NCBI GenBank assembly: GCA_964640775.1
Contig: CAZXIT010000002.1
Coordinates: forward strand, 1-43,207
Direction: 5' to 3'
Length of the DNA: 43,207 nucleotides
DNA from: CAYMUN01 sp964640775
GTDB lineage: Bacteria; Patescibacteriota; Saccharimonadia; Saccharimonadales; UBA4665
Shown here: positions 16,576-25,699 of the stretch, one piece after another
Numbering within the stretch: the first letter of the stretch is position 1
How the letters are laid out: each line of letters opens with the position of its first letter
Notes under the pieces: model-generated
What the model saw: the letters and a program-made list of their open reading frames with translations, nothing else
The model's database searches: none
Told to the model about the DNA's origin: nothing
Translations under genes and position numbers: made by a program

Positions 16576-17676
16576 ATGACCAAGAAGCTTTCGTATCATC
16601 AATCCGTCAATTACGACCAGGCCGATCCCGTAAAAGTGCTGGCTCAAAAAGAGGGCCTGGCAACAACCAAAAATTTACCGGCGGGTTTTAGCGAGGTGGA
16701 TGGCACCCGCGGCGAATCAGCCTATGTTTTTAGTTTTGACACTGGCACATGGGGAGCCTTTGTTCAGGAGGGCCTCGGCACCAAGAGCCTGATTGCCCAA
16801 GCCGTCTACGAGCAAACCGGCACCAGCCACTTTGCCGCTGTTGCCCAGGACACCGTAGCCTGCGTCATCAATGACCTGGCCAGCGTCGGCGCAACCCCCA
16901 TAGTACTGAATGCTTACTGGTCGTCAAACTCCTACGAATGGTTAACTGATGAAACGCTGGCCGCAGATCTCATCAAAGGCTGGCGGTCGGCTTGCGACGA
17001 CGCCAAAGTCGTCTGGGGCGGCGGTGAAACCCAGTCGCTGTCCGGTCTGGTAGAAAATGGCCGGCTGGAACTAGCCGGCTCGGCCTTTGGCGTCATCAAA
17101 GAAGCCAGACACCTGGTGCAGGGCAAAAATCTGCAGGCGGGCGATGCTATCGTACTGGTCGAATCCAGCGGCGTCCACGCCAACGGCATCAGCCTGATCC
17201 GCGAACTTGCCGCTCAGCTGACAGATGGCTACCAGACGAAGATGGCCGACGGTGCTCTGTTTGGCGCAACGGCACTGGTGCCGTCACACATTTACGCCCA
17301 ATTTGTCACGGCTCTGCAGGCTGCAGATTTGGATATCCACTACCTGTCAAATATTACTGGCCACGGCTGGCGCAAACTTATGCGCGCCACCGAAGACTTT
17401 AGCTATGTCATAAACGAAGTGCCGATAGTACCTGAAATATTTCGATTTATCGGTGAACAGGCCGACAATGACCTCACTGAGATGTACGGCAATTACAATA
17501 TGGGCGCCGGCTATGCCGTCTACTTGCCGGCCGAGCAAGCTGCCGACGCCAAAATGGTTGCCGAGCAATGCGGCTTCAAAGCCTGGATTGCCGGTACTGT
17601 AACGACTGGACCCAAGCAAGTCATCATCAAACCGCTGGATATTACCTTTGCTGGTGACAGCCTGGAGGTCCGCTAG
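16576..17676 (+). CDS. purM: AIR synthetase
   Basis: ATP-dependent cyclisation of FGAM to aminoimidazole ribonucleotide. The 366-residue protein belongs to the PurM/PurL/SelD superfamily. The N-terminal nucleotide-binding half has FVQEGLGTKSLIAQAV near residue 55 and DTVACVINDLASVGATPIVL near 93. The middle holds VWGGGETQSLSGLV near 146 and VESSGVHANGISLIREL near 195, and the C-terminal part has ITGHGWRKLMR near 259. It is rather divergent from the E. coli enzyme, but the order of blocks is right. Its TAG stop overlaps the purL GTG by one base (TAGTG), so the next two steps in reverse pathway order (PurL then PurM) are co-translated. Confidence 0.9.
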   Translation: MTKKLSYHQSVNYDQADPVKVLAQKEGLATTKNLPAGFSEVDGTRGESAYVFSFDTGTWGAFVQEGLGTKSLIAQAVYEQTGTSHFAAVAQDTVACVINDLASVGATPIVLNAYWSSNSYEWLTDETLAADLIKGWRSACDDAKVVWGGGETQSLSGLVENGRLELAGSAFGVIKEARHLVQGKNLQAGDAIVLVESSGVHANGISLIRELAAQLTDGYQTKMADGALFGATALVPSHIYAQFVTALQAADLDIHYLSNITGHGWRKLMRATEDFSYVINEVPIVPEIFRFIGEQADNDLTEMYGNYNMGAGYAVYLPAEQAADAKMVAEQCGFKAWIAGTVTTGPKQVIIKPLDITFAGDSLEVR

Positions 17677-20600
17677 TGCAGGTCTACCGTGGCACCCTGG
17701 CGCTATCGGATTTTCGCAGGACCAAACTACTCGCCCGCCTGCAAGCTATCGACAGCTCAATCGCTGATATCGGCGCCGAGTACCTTCACTTGGTCGACGC
17801 CAGCGAGGAGATCTCCGGCGAAGCCGAAAAACGCCTCCAGCAGCTGACCGCTTACGGGACTGCTTTTTCCGGCGGCCGCGAAGGTGTATTATTCCTGGCA
17901 GTACCGCGGCCCGGGACCATTTCACCCTGGTCCAGCAAAGCCACCGACATTGTCCATAATTCCGGGCTGTCAGAAGTCAAGCGCCTAGAACGAGGAATTG
18001 CATACTATGTGACGGGCAGCAGTTCGCAGCACCGCGAGGCAATCGCCGGCCTGCTGCACGACCGGATGACTGAAATTGTCTTGTCAGAAGTAGTGGCGGC
18101 CGAGATTTTATTTGAAACCACCGCACCAGCACCGCTGAGCACCGTCGGCCTGTTACATGGCGGAAAAGACGCTTTGGCAGCTGCTAATAAAACCTTGGGA
18201 CTGGCATTGGCCGATGACGAGGTTGACTACCTTTATGAAGCCTACTCCCGGCTGGGGCGTGACCCCACCGATGTCGAATTGATGATGTTCGCCCAGGTCA
18301 ACAGCGAGCACTGCCGGCACAAGGTCTTTAACGCCGACTGGGTAATTGACGGCCAGCCCCAGCCCAAAAGCCTGTTTAAAATGATTAAAAACACCTACGA
18401 GAAGGGGGGCCAGGACGTCCTGTCGGCCTACCATGACAATGCCGCCGTGCTGCGCGGCCCCACCGCCGGCCGTTTTTTTAGCGACCCGGCCAGCGGACAG
18501 TATGGCTACCATCGGGAGCCGGTGCACACCGTTATCAAAGTCGAAACTCACAACCACCCGACAGCCATCGCGCCTGTGCCGGGAGCGGCCACCGGCATCG
18601 GCGGCGAGATTCGCGACGAAGCTGCCACCGGCCGGGGAGCAAAATCCAAAATGGGCTTGGCCGGCTTCACAGTGTCAAACCTAGAAATTCCTGGCGCGCT
18701 GCGGCCGTGGGAGCAGCCATACGGCAAACCGGACCGCATCGTTTCACCTCTCGACATCATGCTGGATGCCCCGATCGGCGGGGCTGGCTTTGCTAATGAA
18801 TTCGGCCGGCCCAACCTAGCCGGCTATTTTCGGACGTACCAGCAGCAGGCAGGGGACCAAGTCTGGGGCTACCACAAGCCGATCATGATTGCCGGCGGCT
18901 TGGGCAATATCCGAGACCAGCATGTCGCCAAAAACCGGCTGCCGGCCGGCTCGCTGATCATCGTCCTGGGCGGTCCAGCCATGCTCATCGGCTTAGGCGG
19001 CGGGGCAGCCTCCAGCATGCAGTCCGGCAGCAGCGACGCCAGCCTGGACTTTGCCTCCGTCCAGCGGGGAAACGGCGAAATCGAACGGCGAACCCAAGAA
19101 GTAATTGACAGCTGCTGGAGTCAGGGCGACGATAATCCAATTATTACTATCCACGATGTCGGTGCCGGGGGACTGTCAAATGCCTTGCCGGAACTAGTGC
19201 ACGATTCTGACCGGGGAGCAATGTTTGAACTGCGGGATATACCGAGCGCCGAACCGGGCTTGTCGCCACTGGAAATCTGGTGCAATGAAGCCCAGGAACG
19301 CTATGTGCTCGGTATTGCCCAGGGAGACCTGGAACGATTTAGCGAGATTTGCGCGCGCGAACGGGCGCCTTTCGCCGTTGTCGGTACGGTGACCGAAGAC
19401 CGGCAGCTGGTGCTAAGCGACCGTCTATTCAATAACCATCCCGTGGACCTGCCGATGGATGTGCTATTTGGCAAGCCGCCTAAAATGACCCGTGACATTG
19501 CCCGCCAAGCCGCTGAGGACCGACCGCTAGCTATTGATACCCCGATTGACGAAGCCATTGAGCGAGTACTGAAGCTGCCGGCCGTCGGCAGCAAGAAATT
19601 CCTAATCACTATCGGTGACCGTACCGTCGGCGGCCTGGTGGCCCGCGATCAAATGATCGGGCCTTGGCAAGTCCCGGTCAGCGATGTGGCAGTTACGGCC
19701 GTCGGTTTTGACAGTCAAGCCGGCGAGGCCATGGCCATGGGCGAACGCACGCCGCTGGCAGTGACGAGCCCCGCGGCGGCAGCTCGGATGGCTATCGGTG
19801 AAACCCTCACCAACCTCATGGCCGCCGACATCGAAAAAGTATCAGATATCAAACTGTCTGCCAACTGGATGGCTGCTGTCGGCCAGAGCCAAGAAGATGA
19901 ACACTTGTACGACAGCGTTAAAGCCGTGGGTGAAGAATTCGCCCCGGCCCTGGGCCTAACCATCCCAGTCGGCAAAGATAGTCTAAGCATGCGCACCACT
20001 TGGCAAGACGGCCAGACCGCCAAGAGCGTCATTTCGCCGGTGTCGCTCATTATTACCGGTTTTTCACCGGTCAGCGATGTCCAAAAAACCTTGACTCCCC
20101 AGCTGAATACAATCGACGATACCATCCTAGTGCTTATCAATCTAGGCGCCGATACGCCGAGACTTGGCGGATCAGCCCTCGCACAAGTCTATAACCAAAT
20201 TGGCGGCCCGGCGCCCGATGCCGATGCCGCTGTACTCAAAGAAGCTTTTGCCAAACTGCGGGAGCTCAAGCACAGCGGCAAAGTTCTGGCCTATCACGAT
20301 CGCTCCGACGGCGGCTTGCTGGCGGCCGTTTTAGAGATGGCTTTTGCCAGCCGCTGCGGCCTGGACTTAGATCTTGGCGCATTAGCCGGCAGCAGTCTGG
20401 AAAAATTATTCAATGAAGAGCTTGGTGCCGTGATTCAAGTTTCCAAAACGGATGCCGGGACGGTGCTGGAGACCTTTGGCGAACGCGCGCATAGTATCGG
20501 CCGGCCAACCTCTGTTCAGAAAATCATCATCAAAGATGGCACCGACGAACTGTATCGCAATAGCCGGGCGCAGCTGGAAAGCTGGTGGAGCGACACCAGC

Positions 20601-21527
20601 TATCAGCTCCAAAAACTGCGTGATAATCCGGCCAGCGCCGAACAAGAACATGCCCAAATCCAGGACGACAAAGATCCAGGCTTAACCGCCGTTAGTGTCC
20701 CGGCAGCGTACGCTCAAAGGCACTCTCCAGCGTACACCGCCAAACCAAAGGTTGCCATTTTCCGCGAGCAAGGGGTTAACGGCCAGATCGAAATGGCCGC
20801 GGCCTTCGATCGCGCCGGATTCACAGCTGTTGACGTCCATCTCAACGACATCATCTCCGGCCGGCACAGCCTCGATGATTTTGCCGGTCTGGCGGCCTGC
20901 GGCGGCTTCAGCTATGGCGACGTCCTGGGAGCGGGCGAAGGCTGGGCTAAATCCATTTTATTCAACCAAAAACTCCGCGCCGCTTTCGTGAAATTCTTCG
21001 AGCGCCCCGATACTTTCACGCTTGGTGTCTGCAATGGCTGCCAAATGCTGGCCGCCCTTAGGCAGCTAATCCCCGGCGCTGAGCATTGGCCAGCTTTCCT
21101 CAAAAATACTTCCGAGCAATTTGAAGCCCGCCTGGTGCTGGCTCAAATCAACAAAACTCCATCGATATTTTTCAAAGGCATGGAGGGTTCTATTCTGCCG
21201 GTACCGACCGCTCACGGCGAAGGCAAAGCCGAGTTCACCAGTCCCGACCAGCTGAAAGCCGCCTTAAAAAACAACTTGGTAGCTGCCCAGTATGTCGACA
21301 ATTACGGAAAAATAACCGAAACGTACCCAGCCAACCCGGGCGGCTCGCCCCAGGGCATTACCGCCCTGACCACTCCGGACGGCCGAGCCACCATTCTGAT
21401 GCCACACCCCGAACGAGCCTTCATGACCCGCCAGCTCTCTTGGCACCCTAAAGACTGGTCCGAAGACTCGCCCTGGCTCCAAATCTTCAAAAACGCTCGA
21501 ACCTGGGTTGAAGACAATAAAAAGTAG
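17676..21527 (+). CDS. purL: FGAM synthase, single-chain PurL-PurQ fusion
   Basis: Glutamine-dependent conversion of FGAR to FGAM. At 1283 residues it is the large single-chain type seen in proteobacteria and eukaryotes, not the PurS/PurQ/PurL complex typical of Bacillus and actinobacteria. Domain order: N-terminal PurS-like region (about 1-150), linker, two synthetase repeats with FAQVNSEHCRHKVFNADW near 206 and ETHNHPTAIAPVPGAATGIG near 290, then a class I glutaminase (about 1025-1283). In the glutaminase, the nucleophile is C1119 in LGVCNGCQMLAAL and the His-Glu pair is in MPHPERAF near 1241. The start is GTG 17676, overlapping the purM stop. It converges on pyrE with a 10 bp gap. Confidence 0.96.
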   Translation: MQVYRGTLALSDFRRTKLLARLQAIDSSIADIGAEYLHLVDASEEISGEAEKRLQQLTAYGTAFSGGREGVLFLAVPRPGTISPWSSKATDIVHNSGLSEVKRLERGIAYYVTGSSSQHREAIAGLLHDRMTEIVLSEVVAAEILFETTAPAPLSTVGLLHGGKDALAAANKTLGLALADDEVDYLYEAYSRLGRDPTDVELMMFAQVNSEHCRHKVFNADWVIDGQPQPKSLFKMIKNTYEKGGQDVLSAYHDNAAVLRGPTAGRFFSDPASGQYGYHREPVHTVIKVETHNHPTAIAPVPGAATGIGGEIRDEAATGRGAKSKMGLAGFTVSNLEIPGALRPWEQPYGKPDRIVSPLDIMLDAPIGGAGFANEFGRPNLAGYFRTYQQQAGDQVWGYHKPIMIAGGLGNIRDQHVAKNRLPAGSLIIVLGGPAMLIGLGGGAASSMQSGSSDASLDFASVQRGNGEIERRTQEVIDSCWSQGDDNPIITIHDVGAGGLSNALPELVHDSDRGAMFELRDIPSAEPGLSPLEIWCNEAQERYVLGIAQGDLERFSEICARERAPFAVVGTVTEDRQLVLSDRLFNNHPVDLPMDVLFGKPPKMTRDIARQAAEDRPLAIDTPIDEAIERVLKLPAVGSKKFLITIGDRTVGGLVARDQMIGPWQVPVSDVAVTAVGFDSQAGEAMAMGERTPLAVTSPAAAARMAIGETLTNLMAADIEKVSDIKLSANWMAAVGQSQEDEHLYDSVKAVGEEFAPALGLTIPVGKDSLSMRTTWQDGQTAKSVISPVSLIITGFSPVSDVQKTLTPQLNTIDDTILVLINLGADTPRLGGSALAQVYNQIGGPAPDADAAVLKEAFAKLRELKHSGKVLAYHDRSDGGLLAAVLEMAFASRCGLDLDLGALAGSSLEKLFNEELGAVIQVSKTDAGTVLETFGERAHSIGRPTSVQKIIIKDGTDELYRNSRAQLESWWSDTSYQLQKLRDNPASAEQEHAQIQDDKDPGLTAVSVPAAYAQRHSPAYTAKPKVAIFREQGVNGQIEMAAAFDRAGFTAVDVHLNDIISGRHSLDDFAGLAACGGFSYGDVLGAGEGWAKSILFNQKLRAAFVKFFERPDTFTLGVCNGCQMLAALRQLIPGAEHWPAFLKNTSEQFEARLVLAQINKTPSIFFKGMEGSILPVPTAHGEGKAEFTSPDQLKAALKNNLVAAQYVDNYGKITETYPANPGGSPQGITALTTPDGRATILMPHPERAFMTRQLSWHPKDWSEDSPWLQIFKNARTWVEDNKK

Positions 21528-21537
21528 TTAAAAACCT

Positions 21538-22146
21538 CTAGGATTCGATGAAGGCGAGCGATTGCTGGCGCTTGGCGGCGTCAATTTTGCCCTCGGTGTG
21601 CATGATGTCGATAAACTCGCGCATTGTCATGAAGGCGTGCAGATCGTAACCCTGTTCTTTGAGGCGCTGCTTGCCGCCCTTTTGGTAGTCCAGCAGCACG
21701 ACGGCGTCCCTGACGATGAGGCCGTGGGCTTCGATTGCCGGAATGGCCTCCAGCAGCGACGTCGCCCGGGTAGTCAAATCTTCGATCATGACCACTGTTT
21801 CGCCTTTTTTAAATTCACCTTCGAGGCTTTTTTCCAGTCCGTAAGCCTTTTTGAGAGCTTCCTTGCGCATAAAAATCCAAGGCTGCTCCAGCTCCAAGCT
21901 GATAGCCCCGGCAATCGGCAGAGCGGCATAGGCCACGCCGGCCAGGCGGTCATACTTCAGGGGCTTTAATTGCTCAGCGTACAGTTTGGCGACTTTTTTC
22001 AGGGTCTTTGGATAGCTGACAAACAGACGCAGGTCAACATAAATGGGGCTAACCAGGCCGCTTTTCAGGGTAAATTCACCGAACTTAACACCTCCGATAC
22101 CGAATAGATCCAAGGCCAGCTCTTTTTTAACTTGGGTGTCACTCAT
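21538..22146 (-). CDS. pyrE: Orotate phosphoribosyltransferase
   Basis: Transfers phosphoribose from PRPP to orotate, giving OMP. The 202-residue protein has the type I PRTase fold: an N-terminal hood with FTLKSGLVSPIYVDLR near residue 24, the catalytic-loop segment FMRKEALKKAYGLEKSLEG near 92, and the PRPP loop VVMIEDLTTRATSLLEAI near 119. In most PyrE the loop reads V-E-D-V-x-T-T-G-x-S; here it is I-E-D-L-T-T-R-A-T-S, so the second glycine-like position is altered. It overlaps pyrF by ATGA. PyrF and PyrE catalyse consecutive steps and form a two-gene operon, as in UMP synthase fusions, though here the chains are separate. Confidence 0.92.
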   Translation of the reverse strand: MSDTQVKKELALDLFGIGGVKFGEFTLKSGLVSPIYVDLRLFVSYPKTLKKVAKLYAEQLKPLKYDRLAGVAYAALPIAGAISLELEQPWIFMRKEALKKAYGLEKSLEGEFKKGETVVMIEDLTTRATSLLEAIPAIEAHGLIVRDAVVLLDYQKGGKQRLKEQGYDLHAFMTMREFIDIMHTEGKIDAAKRQQSLAFIES

Positions 22147-22979
22147 GCCTGATGTACTCCTCTGAAGCTGTTAATTTCATCTCGCAGGCGAGCGGCTGCA
22201 GCTCGGGCTGCTTCCGCGAAATCAGGACCGTCCGAAGCGTATAGCGTCTGGCGCGACGAATTAATAATTAAGCCTCGTCCGCCGCTGTTGAGACCGGCTT
22301 TGACGGTCGCCTCGGCCTGGCCGTCCTGGGCGCCCACGCCGGGTGATAAAATAACCATTCCATCGCCGATGACTGTCCGAATTTCAGCCAGCTCTTTGGG
22401 GAAGGTTGCCCCAGCTACTACCATGCAGTTGCCGTTGGCGTTCCAGTCATTGCGCACATGTTCTGCCACGCGCAGAAACAATTTCTGCCCGTCAATGCTC
22501 AGATCTTGAAATTCGTCGGCACCGGCATTGGAGGTACGGCAGAGTACCATAATGCCTTTGTCCGCATAATCCAAGAACGGCTGCACGGCTTCGCGGCCCA
22601 TGTAGGGCTGGACAGTGACCGCGTCGGCGTCCAGGTAATCAAATGCGAACTGGGCATAATAGCTGCTGGTATTGCCGATATCGCCGCGTTTAAAATCCAG
22701 AATAATGGGGATGCCGGGGCAGGTTTGTTTGATGTAATCGCAGGTTTGTTTGAGTTCTTCGATACCGGCCGCGCCGCGTGCTTCATAAAATGCCGAGTTA
22801 GGCTTGTAGGCACAGACAAGGTCGGCAGTAGCATCAATTATAGCTTTATTAAAGGTGAAGCAGGGAGCCGCTTCGTCCGTTAGGTGAGGCGGCAATTTGG
22901 CCATATCGGGATCGAGGCCGACACACAGCAGCGAGTCATTTTTAGACACGGCAGCGTCAAGTTTCTCTAGGAAGGTCAT
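22143..22979 (-). CDS. pyrF: Orotidine 5'-phosphate decarboxylase (PyrF type 2)
   Basis: Decarboxylates OMP to UMP, the last step of the pathway. It is of the PyrF 'type 2' subfamily common in actinobacteria: LLCVGLDPDMAKLP near residue 17, FKRGDIGNTSSYYAQFAFDY (catalytic K-x-x-x-D region) near 95, and SPGVGAQDGQ near 206. I start it at ATG 22979 (278 residues), not at an upstream in-frame ATG at 23081 whose extension would cover the pyrD promoter and start. An AAGGAG touches this ATG directly, too close for normal pairing. A TACCAT (22988-22993, minus strand) 8 nt upstream would instead give a leaderless message. The stop overlaps pyrE. Confidence 0.93.
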   Translation of the reverse strand: MTFLEKLDAAVSKNDSLLCVGLDPDMAKLPPHLTDEAAPCFTFNKAIIDATADLVCAYKPNSAFYEARGAAGIEELKQTCDYIKQTCPGIPIILDFKRGDIGNTSSYYAQFAFDYLDADAVTVQPYMGREAVQPFLDYADKGIMVLCRTSNAGADEFQDLSIDGQKLFLRVAEHVRNDWNANGNCMVVAGATFPKELAEIRTVIGDGMVILSPGVGAQDGQAEATVKAGLNSGGRGLIINSSRQTLYASDGPDFAEAARAAAARLRDEINSFRGVHQA

Positions 22980-22988
22980 CTCCTTACA

Positions 22989-22997
22989 TGGTATCCT
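22989..22997 (+). promoter_or_regulatory. Extended -10 of pyrD, overlapping pyrF -10
   Basis: TGG-TATCCT on the plus strand. The same bases read as TACCAT on the minus strand could be the pyrF -10, so the divergent promoters are superimposed. Confidence 0.4.
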
Positions 22998-23019
22998 TAA
23001 ATAGCACGAGGAGCAACCG

Positions 23020-24117
23020 ATGCCGAAACAGCGCGCCGTATTTTTAGACCCAGCCAAGACATTTGACGACAATTTTGACAATGGCCCATTTCCGCTCGAC
23101 AGCTCCGAAACTCCTTATGAAAACACCGGCCAGCCCATCTACAGTTTTTTAGGGCACCCGCTATACTCGCCCTTTGGTATCGGCGCCGGATCGCTGCCGA
23201 CCAGCAAGCATATTGGCTACGCCTTTGAGCGCGGCTTTGACATCGTAGTCTACAAGACCCAGCGCAGCGTGCCATTCACCGTCAACCAATTCCCAAATGT
23301 CGTATACGTCGACGTCGACGGTGATTTGACGCTCGAGAAGGCCGCCGAGCCGCTTGTCGGCCACACCGTCTCTGACACGCCAATCGATAAACTGACAATT
23401 ACTAATTCCTTTGGCAACCCCTCTCGCGGACCGGAATTTTGGATCGATGACATGAAAAAAGCCGTTGCCAAACAGGGCCGCGGACAACTGCTGGTCGGCG
23501 GTGTAGTCGGCACTATCAAACCGGGCTTCAGCCAGGAAGATTATTTCGATGATTTTGCCGAAACTGCCCGGTTGATGGCCAGTACCGGCGTCCAGGCTAT
23601 CGAAGTAAATTTCTCGTGCCCCAACGTCGCCAGCGAGGGCGTGCTGTGCTATAGCCACGACTCAGTGATTAGCATTGCCCGCAAAGTCAAAGCCGTCGTC
23701 GGCGGCACACCGCTGATCGGCAAACTCGGCTACTTCGCACCCGAGCAGCAGGATCTGCTCGAACAAATTATCCTCGACAGCGTACCGTACTTGAGGGCAT
23801 ACTCGGCAATCAACACCATACCGGCCGCCGTCGTTGACGAGCAGGGCAGCCAGCTGCTGCCAGGCGAGGGCCGGCTCAAAAGCGGCATCTGCGGCGCCAG
23901 CATCAAATGGGCCGGCATCGACATGGTCAAGCGGCTTCATGCTATTCGTACAAAGCACGGCCTGGACTTTGAAATCATCGGCATCGGGGGAGTCATGAAC
24001 CCGGCAGACTTCCACGAATACCGCAATGCAGGTGCCGACATAGTGCAATCTGTCACCGCCGCTATGTGGAACCCCAATCTGGCCGCCGAGGTCAAACAGT
24101 CTCTGCGGACAGAGTAG
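23020..24117 (+). CDS. pyrD: Dihydroorotate dehydrogenase, class 1-like
   Basis: Oxidises dihydroorotate to orotate using FMN. The 365-residue protein has a glycine-rich start to the barrel (YSPFGIGAGSLPTSKHIGYA near 48), TNSFGNPSRGPEFW near 128, the active-site NFSCPN near 195, and FEIIGIGGVMNPADFHEYRNAGAD near 316 for the FMN phosphate site. Cysteine in S-C-P-N is the base of soluble class 1 enzymes; membrane class 2 enzymes have serine (S-S-P-N). No PyrK partner is adjacent, arguing against class 1B, but the electron acceptor is not certain. The ATG has GAGGAG (23008-23013) with 6 nt spacing. The tail overlaps the SLOG-family gene by 26 bp. Confidence 0.9.
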   Translation: MPKQRAVFLDPAKTFDDNFDNGPFPLDSSETPYENTGQPIYSFLGHPLYSPFGIGAGSLPTSKHIGYAFERGFDIVVYKTQRSVPFTVNQFPNVVYVDVDGDLTLEKAAEPLVGHTVSDTPIDKLTITNSFGNPSRGPEFWIDDMKKAVAKQGRGQLLVGGVVGTIKPGFSQEDYFDDFAETARLMASTGVQAIEVNFSCPNVASEGVLCYSHDSVISIARKVKAVVGGTPLIGKLGYFAPEQQDLLEQIILDSVPYLRAYSAINTIPAAVVDEQGSQLLPGEGRLKSGICGASIKWAGIDMVKRLHAIRTKHGLDFEIIGIGGVMNPADFHEYRNAGADIVQSVTAAMWNPNLAAEVKQSLRTE

Positions 24118-24670
24118 CGAGTACTCTTTTGACCAGTTGCTCGGGGTCGTTGTCAAAAATGATCTGGCCCTGGCCAGGTTTGGAGATTTTGCGAGAAAGA
24201 GCGGGCAATTCGTCGGCTATGCCGCCGCTGTTCGTCAGAACACCAATGACTTTTTGCATATCCAGCAAGTTGGTAAATTCGTTGAGGCTGCCCCAGCGTC
24301 CGGCGATGATGATGCCGGCATCACATGTGGCGCAAGCCAGGACATTGCGATATTTTTTGCAGGCCCGGGCATAGTCTATGAACTGGAAATCCGGCGGCAG
24401 GTACGAGATCTTGCCATATAGAGCAAGGTCGTTGCCGGGGTACAGTTCCCGCTGGCGAGCTTCATTCGGCGCCTCAGAAAAACCCCACACATCCGTGCCG
24501 CCGTCAGCCGCGATTTTAGCGACCTGGTAGGGTATGCCGGCGAAGGCACCGGTAATGAGAATAATTGATTCGGCATGCTTGCTGAGAGCCCGCCCCAAGG
24601 CGTCAGCCACCGGCAGCGAGGTGTTCATGTCGCCGGTGTTAGAGCCAAAAATTCCAATACTATATTTCAC
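24092..24670 (-). CDS. SLOG/LOG-like Rossmann protein
   Basis: A 192-residue Rossmann-type protein resembling the SLOG/LOG ('lysine decarboxylase-like', TIGR00725) families. Seen: IGIFGSNTGDMNTSLPVADALG at the N-terminus, ITGAFAGIPYQVAKIAADGG near residue 39, a central CATCDAGIIIAGRWGSLNEF near 112 where G-R-W-G-S-L-N-E matches the G-G-x-G-T-x-x-E nucleotide-binding loop of LOG enzymes, and INDPEQ-like tail IFDNDPEQLVKRV. LOG enzymes release free base from nucleoside monophosphates, and other SLOG members sense nucleotide-derived ligands, so a role near nucleotide synthesis is plausible but unproven. The start is GTG 24670, with AGAGG 4 nt upstream. It overlaps the end of pyrD. Confidence 0.75.
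   Translation of the reverse strand: MKYSIGIFGSNTGDMNTSLPVADALGRALSKHAESIILITGAFAGIPYQVAKIAADGGTDVWGFSEAPNEARQRELYPGNDLALYGKISYLPPDFQFIDYARACKKYRNVLACATCDAGIIIAGRWGSLNEFTNLLDMQKVIGVLTNSGGIADELPALSRKISKPGQGQIIFDNDPEQLVKRVLATLSAETV
24111..24130 (+). terminator. Weak hairpin with T-run after pyrD
   Basis: AGAGTA (24111-24116) and TACTCT (24122-24127) pair around a 5-nt loop and are followed by TTT. The stem includes the pyrD stop. Six AT-rich pairs make a weak intrinsic terminator at best. Confidence 0.35.
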
Positions 24671-24721
24671 GCTACCTCTTATGATACGCCCGGCCCGGGC
24701 AGAATAACAGCCGGCCGGGGT

Positions 24722-24729
24722 GATACACT
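24722..24729 (+). promoter_or_regulatory. -10 of arginase-family gene (leaderless)
   Basis: TGA-TACACT: the extension TGA begins with TG at 24721-24722, and the hexamer 24724-24729 ends 7 nt before ATG 24737. No Shine-Dalgarno precedes the ATG. Confidence 0.5.
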
Positions 24730-24736
24730 GTCTAGT

Positions 24737-25684
24737 ATGAGTGCAGGACCAGCCACGAAAGCGACTATCATCGGAGTGCCCCTTGATTTAGGTGCCAAAA
24801 ATCTGGGGGTAGATGTCGGGCCGCAGGCTTTTCGGCACCGGGAAATTATCTCCAAGCTGGCAGCGGCAGGGTTTGAGCTCACTGATGCCGGTGACGTCGA
24901 ATGCCGCGATCGTCAGGAGCTGGAGCCCGGCAATCCGCGCCTGCACTATCTGGATGAAATCGTGCGGGTCAACCAGGAAGTCGCCCGGCTGAGCGAGCAG
25001 GCCATCAGTCAAGGCGAAAGGGTGATCGCGCTTGGCGGTGATCATTCTATCAATCTGGGAGCGGTTAGCGGCGCTTCAGCTGCCCTGGGCGGCGAGCTTG
25101 GCTTGATCTACCTCGACGCCCACGGCGATATGAACACCGACGAAACGACGCTAACTGGCAACATCCACGGCATGCATCTGGCCTCGCTGCTTGGTTTTGG
25201 GGCGCCAGCCTTAAAAAATTTGCACGGCGAAACGGTCAAAATTGCCAAGCAGGATTTGCTGCACATTGGCGGCAGTGATTTTGACCAGGCGGAACTTGAC
25301 CTTATTAAGCGTGAAAAATTACCGGCTTTCACATTGTTTGATTTGCTAAGCCAAAACCTGGCACCGCTGCTCGCCATGATCGATAAGCTGGCCGCGCGGG
25401 TTCCGAATATCTGGGTTAGCTTGGACTTGGATGTGATTGACCGCATCTACGCCCCCGGTGCCGGCATGCCCAACGCCAAAGGCCTGACTTACCGCGAAAT
25501 CGCTACTATCGCCGAGTATATCGGCCAGCACTGCAATGTAGTCGGCATCGATGTTGTCGAGTACAACCCTTTCCAGGACGTCGAAAACAAGACCGCCGAG
25601 CTGGGTATAGAGTTGATCGCCAAATTCCTGGGCAAAGACTACAGCTGGTACACGAACTACCTCGGGAGAAACCAGGTAGGCTAA
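24737..25684 (+). CDS. Arginase/agmatinase-family ureohydrolase
   Basis: A 315-residue binuclear-manganese hydrolase of the arginase/agmatinase/formiminoglutamase superfamily. All six metal ligands are visible in three motifs: GGDHS near residue 100, YLDAHGDMN near 127 (D-x-H-x-D), and SLDLDVID near 232 (D-x-D). The later APGAGMPNAKGLTYRE block near 243 and GIDVVEYNP near 276 follow the arginase pattern. Family members release urea from arginine or agmatine, or formamide from formiminoglutamate; I lean to arginase from GLTYRE but cannot fix the substrate. I use ATG 24737 rather than the longer frame opening at 24575, which would run through the divergent neighbour and its promoter. The M20 hydrolase gene follows 50 bp later. 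Confidence 0.85.
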   Translation: MSAGPATKATIIGVPLDLGAKNLGVDVGPQAFRHREIISKLAAAGFELTDAGDVECRDRQELEPGNPRLHYLDEIVRVNQEVARLSEQAISQGERVIALGGDHSINLGAVSGASAALGGELGLIYLDAHGDMNTDETTLTGNIHGMHLASLLGFGAPALKNLHGETVKIAKQDLLHIGGSDFDQAELDLIKREKLPAFTLFDLLSQNLAPLLAMIDKLAARVPNIWVSLDLDVIDRIYAPGAGMPNAKGLTYREIATIAEYIGQHCNVVGIDVVEYNPFQDVENKTAELGIELIAKFLGKDYSWYTNYLGRNQVG

Positions 25685-25699
25685 ACTGTGCTCACAAAC

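Noticed and set aside
24575..24736. N-terminal extension of the arginase-family protein
   Set aside because: It runs antisense through the SLOG gene start and promoter. The family sequence begins right after ATG 24737.
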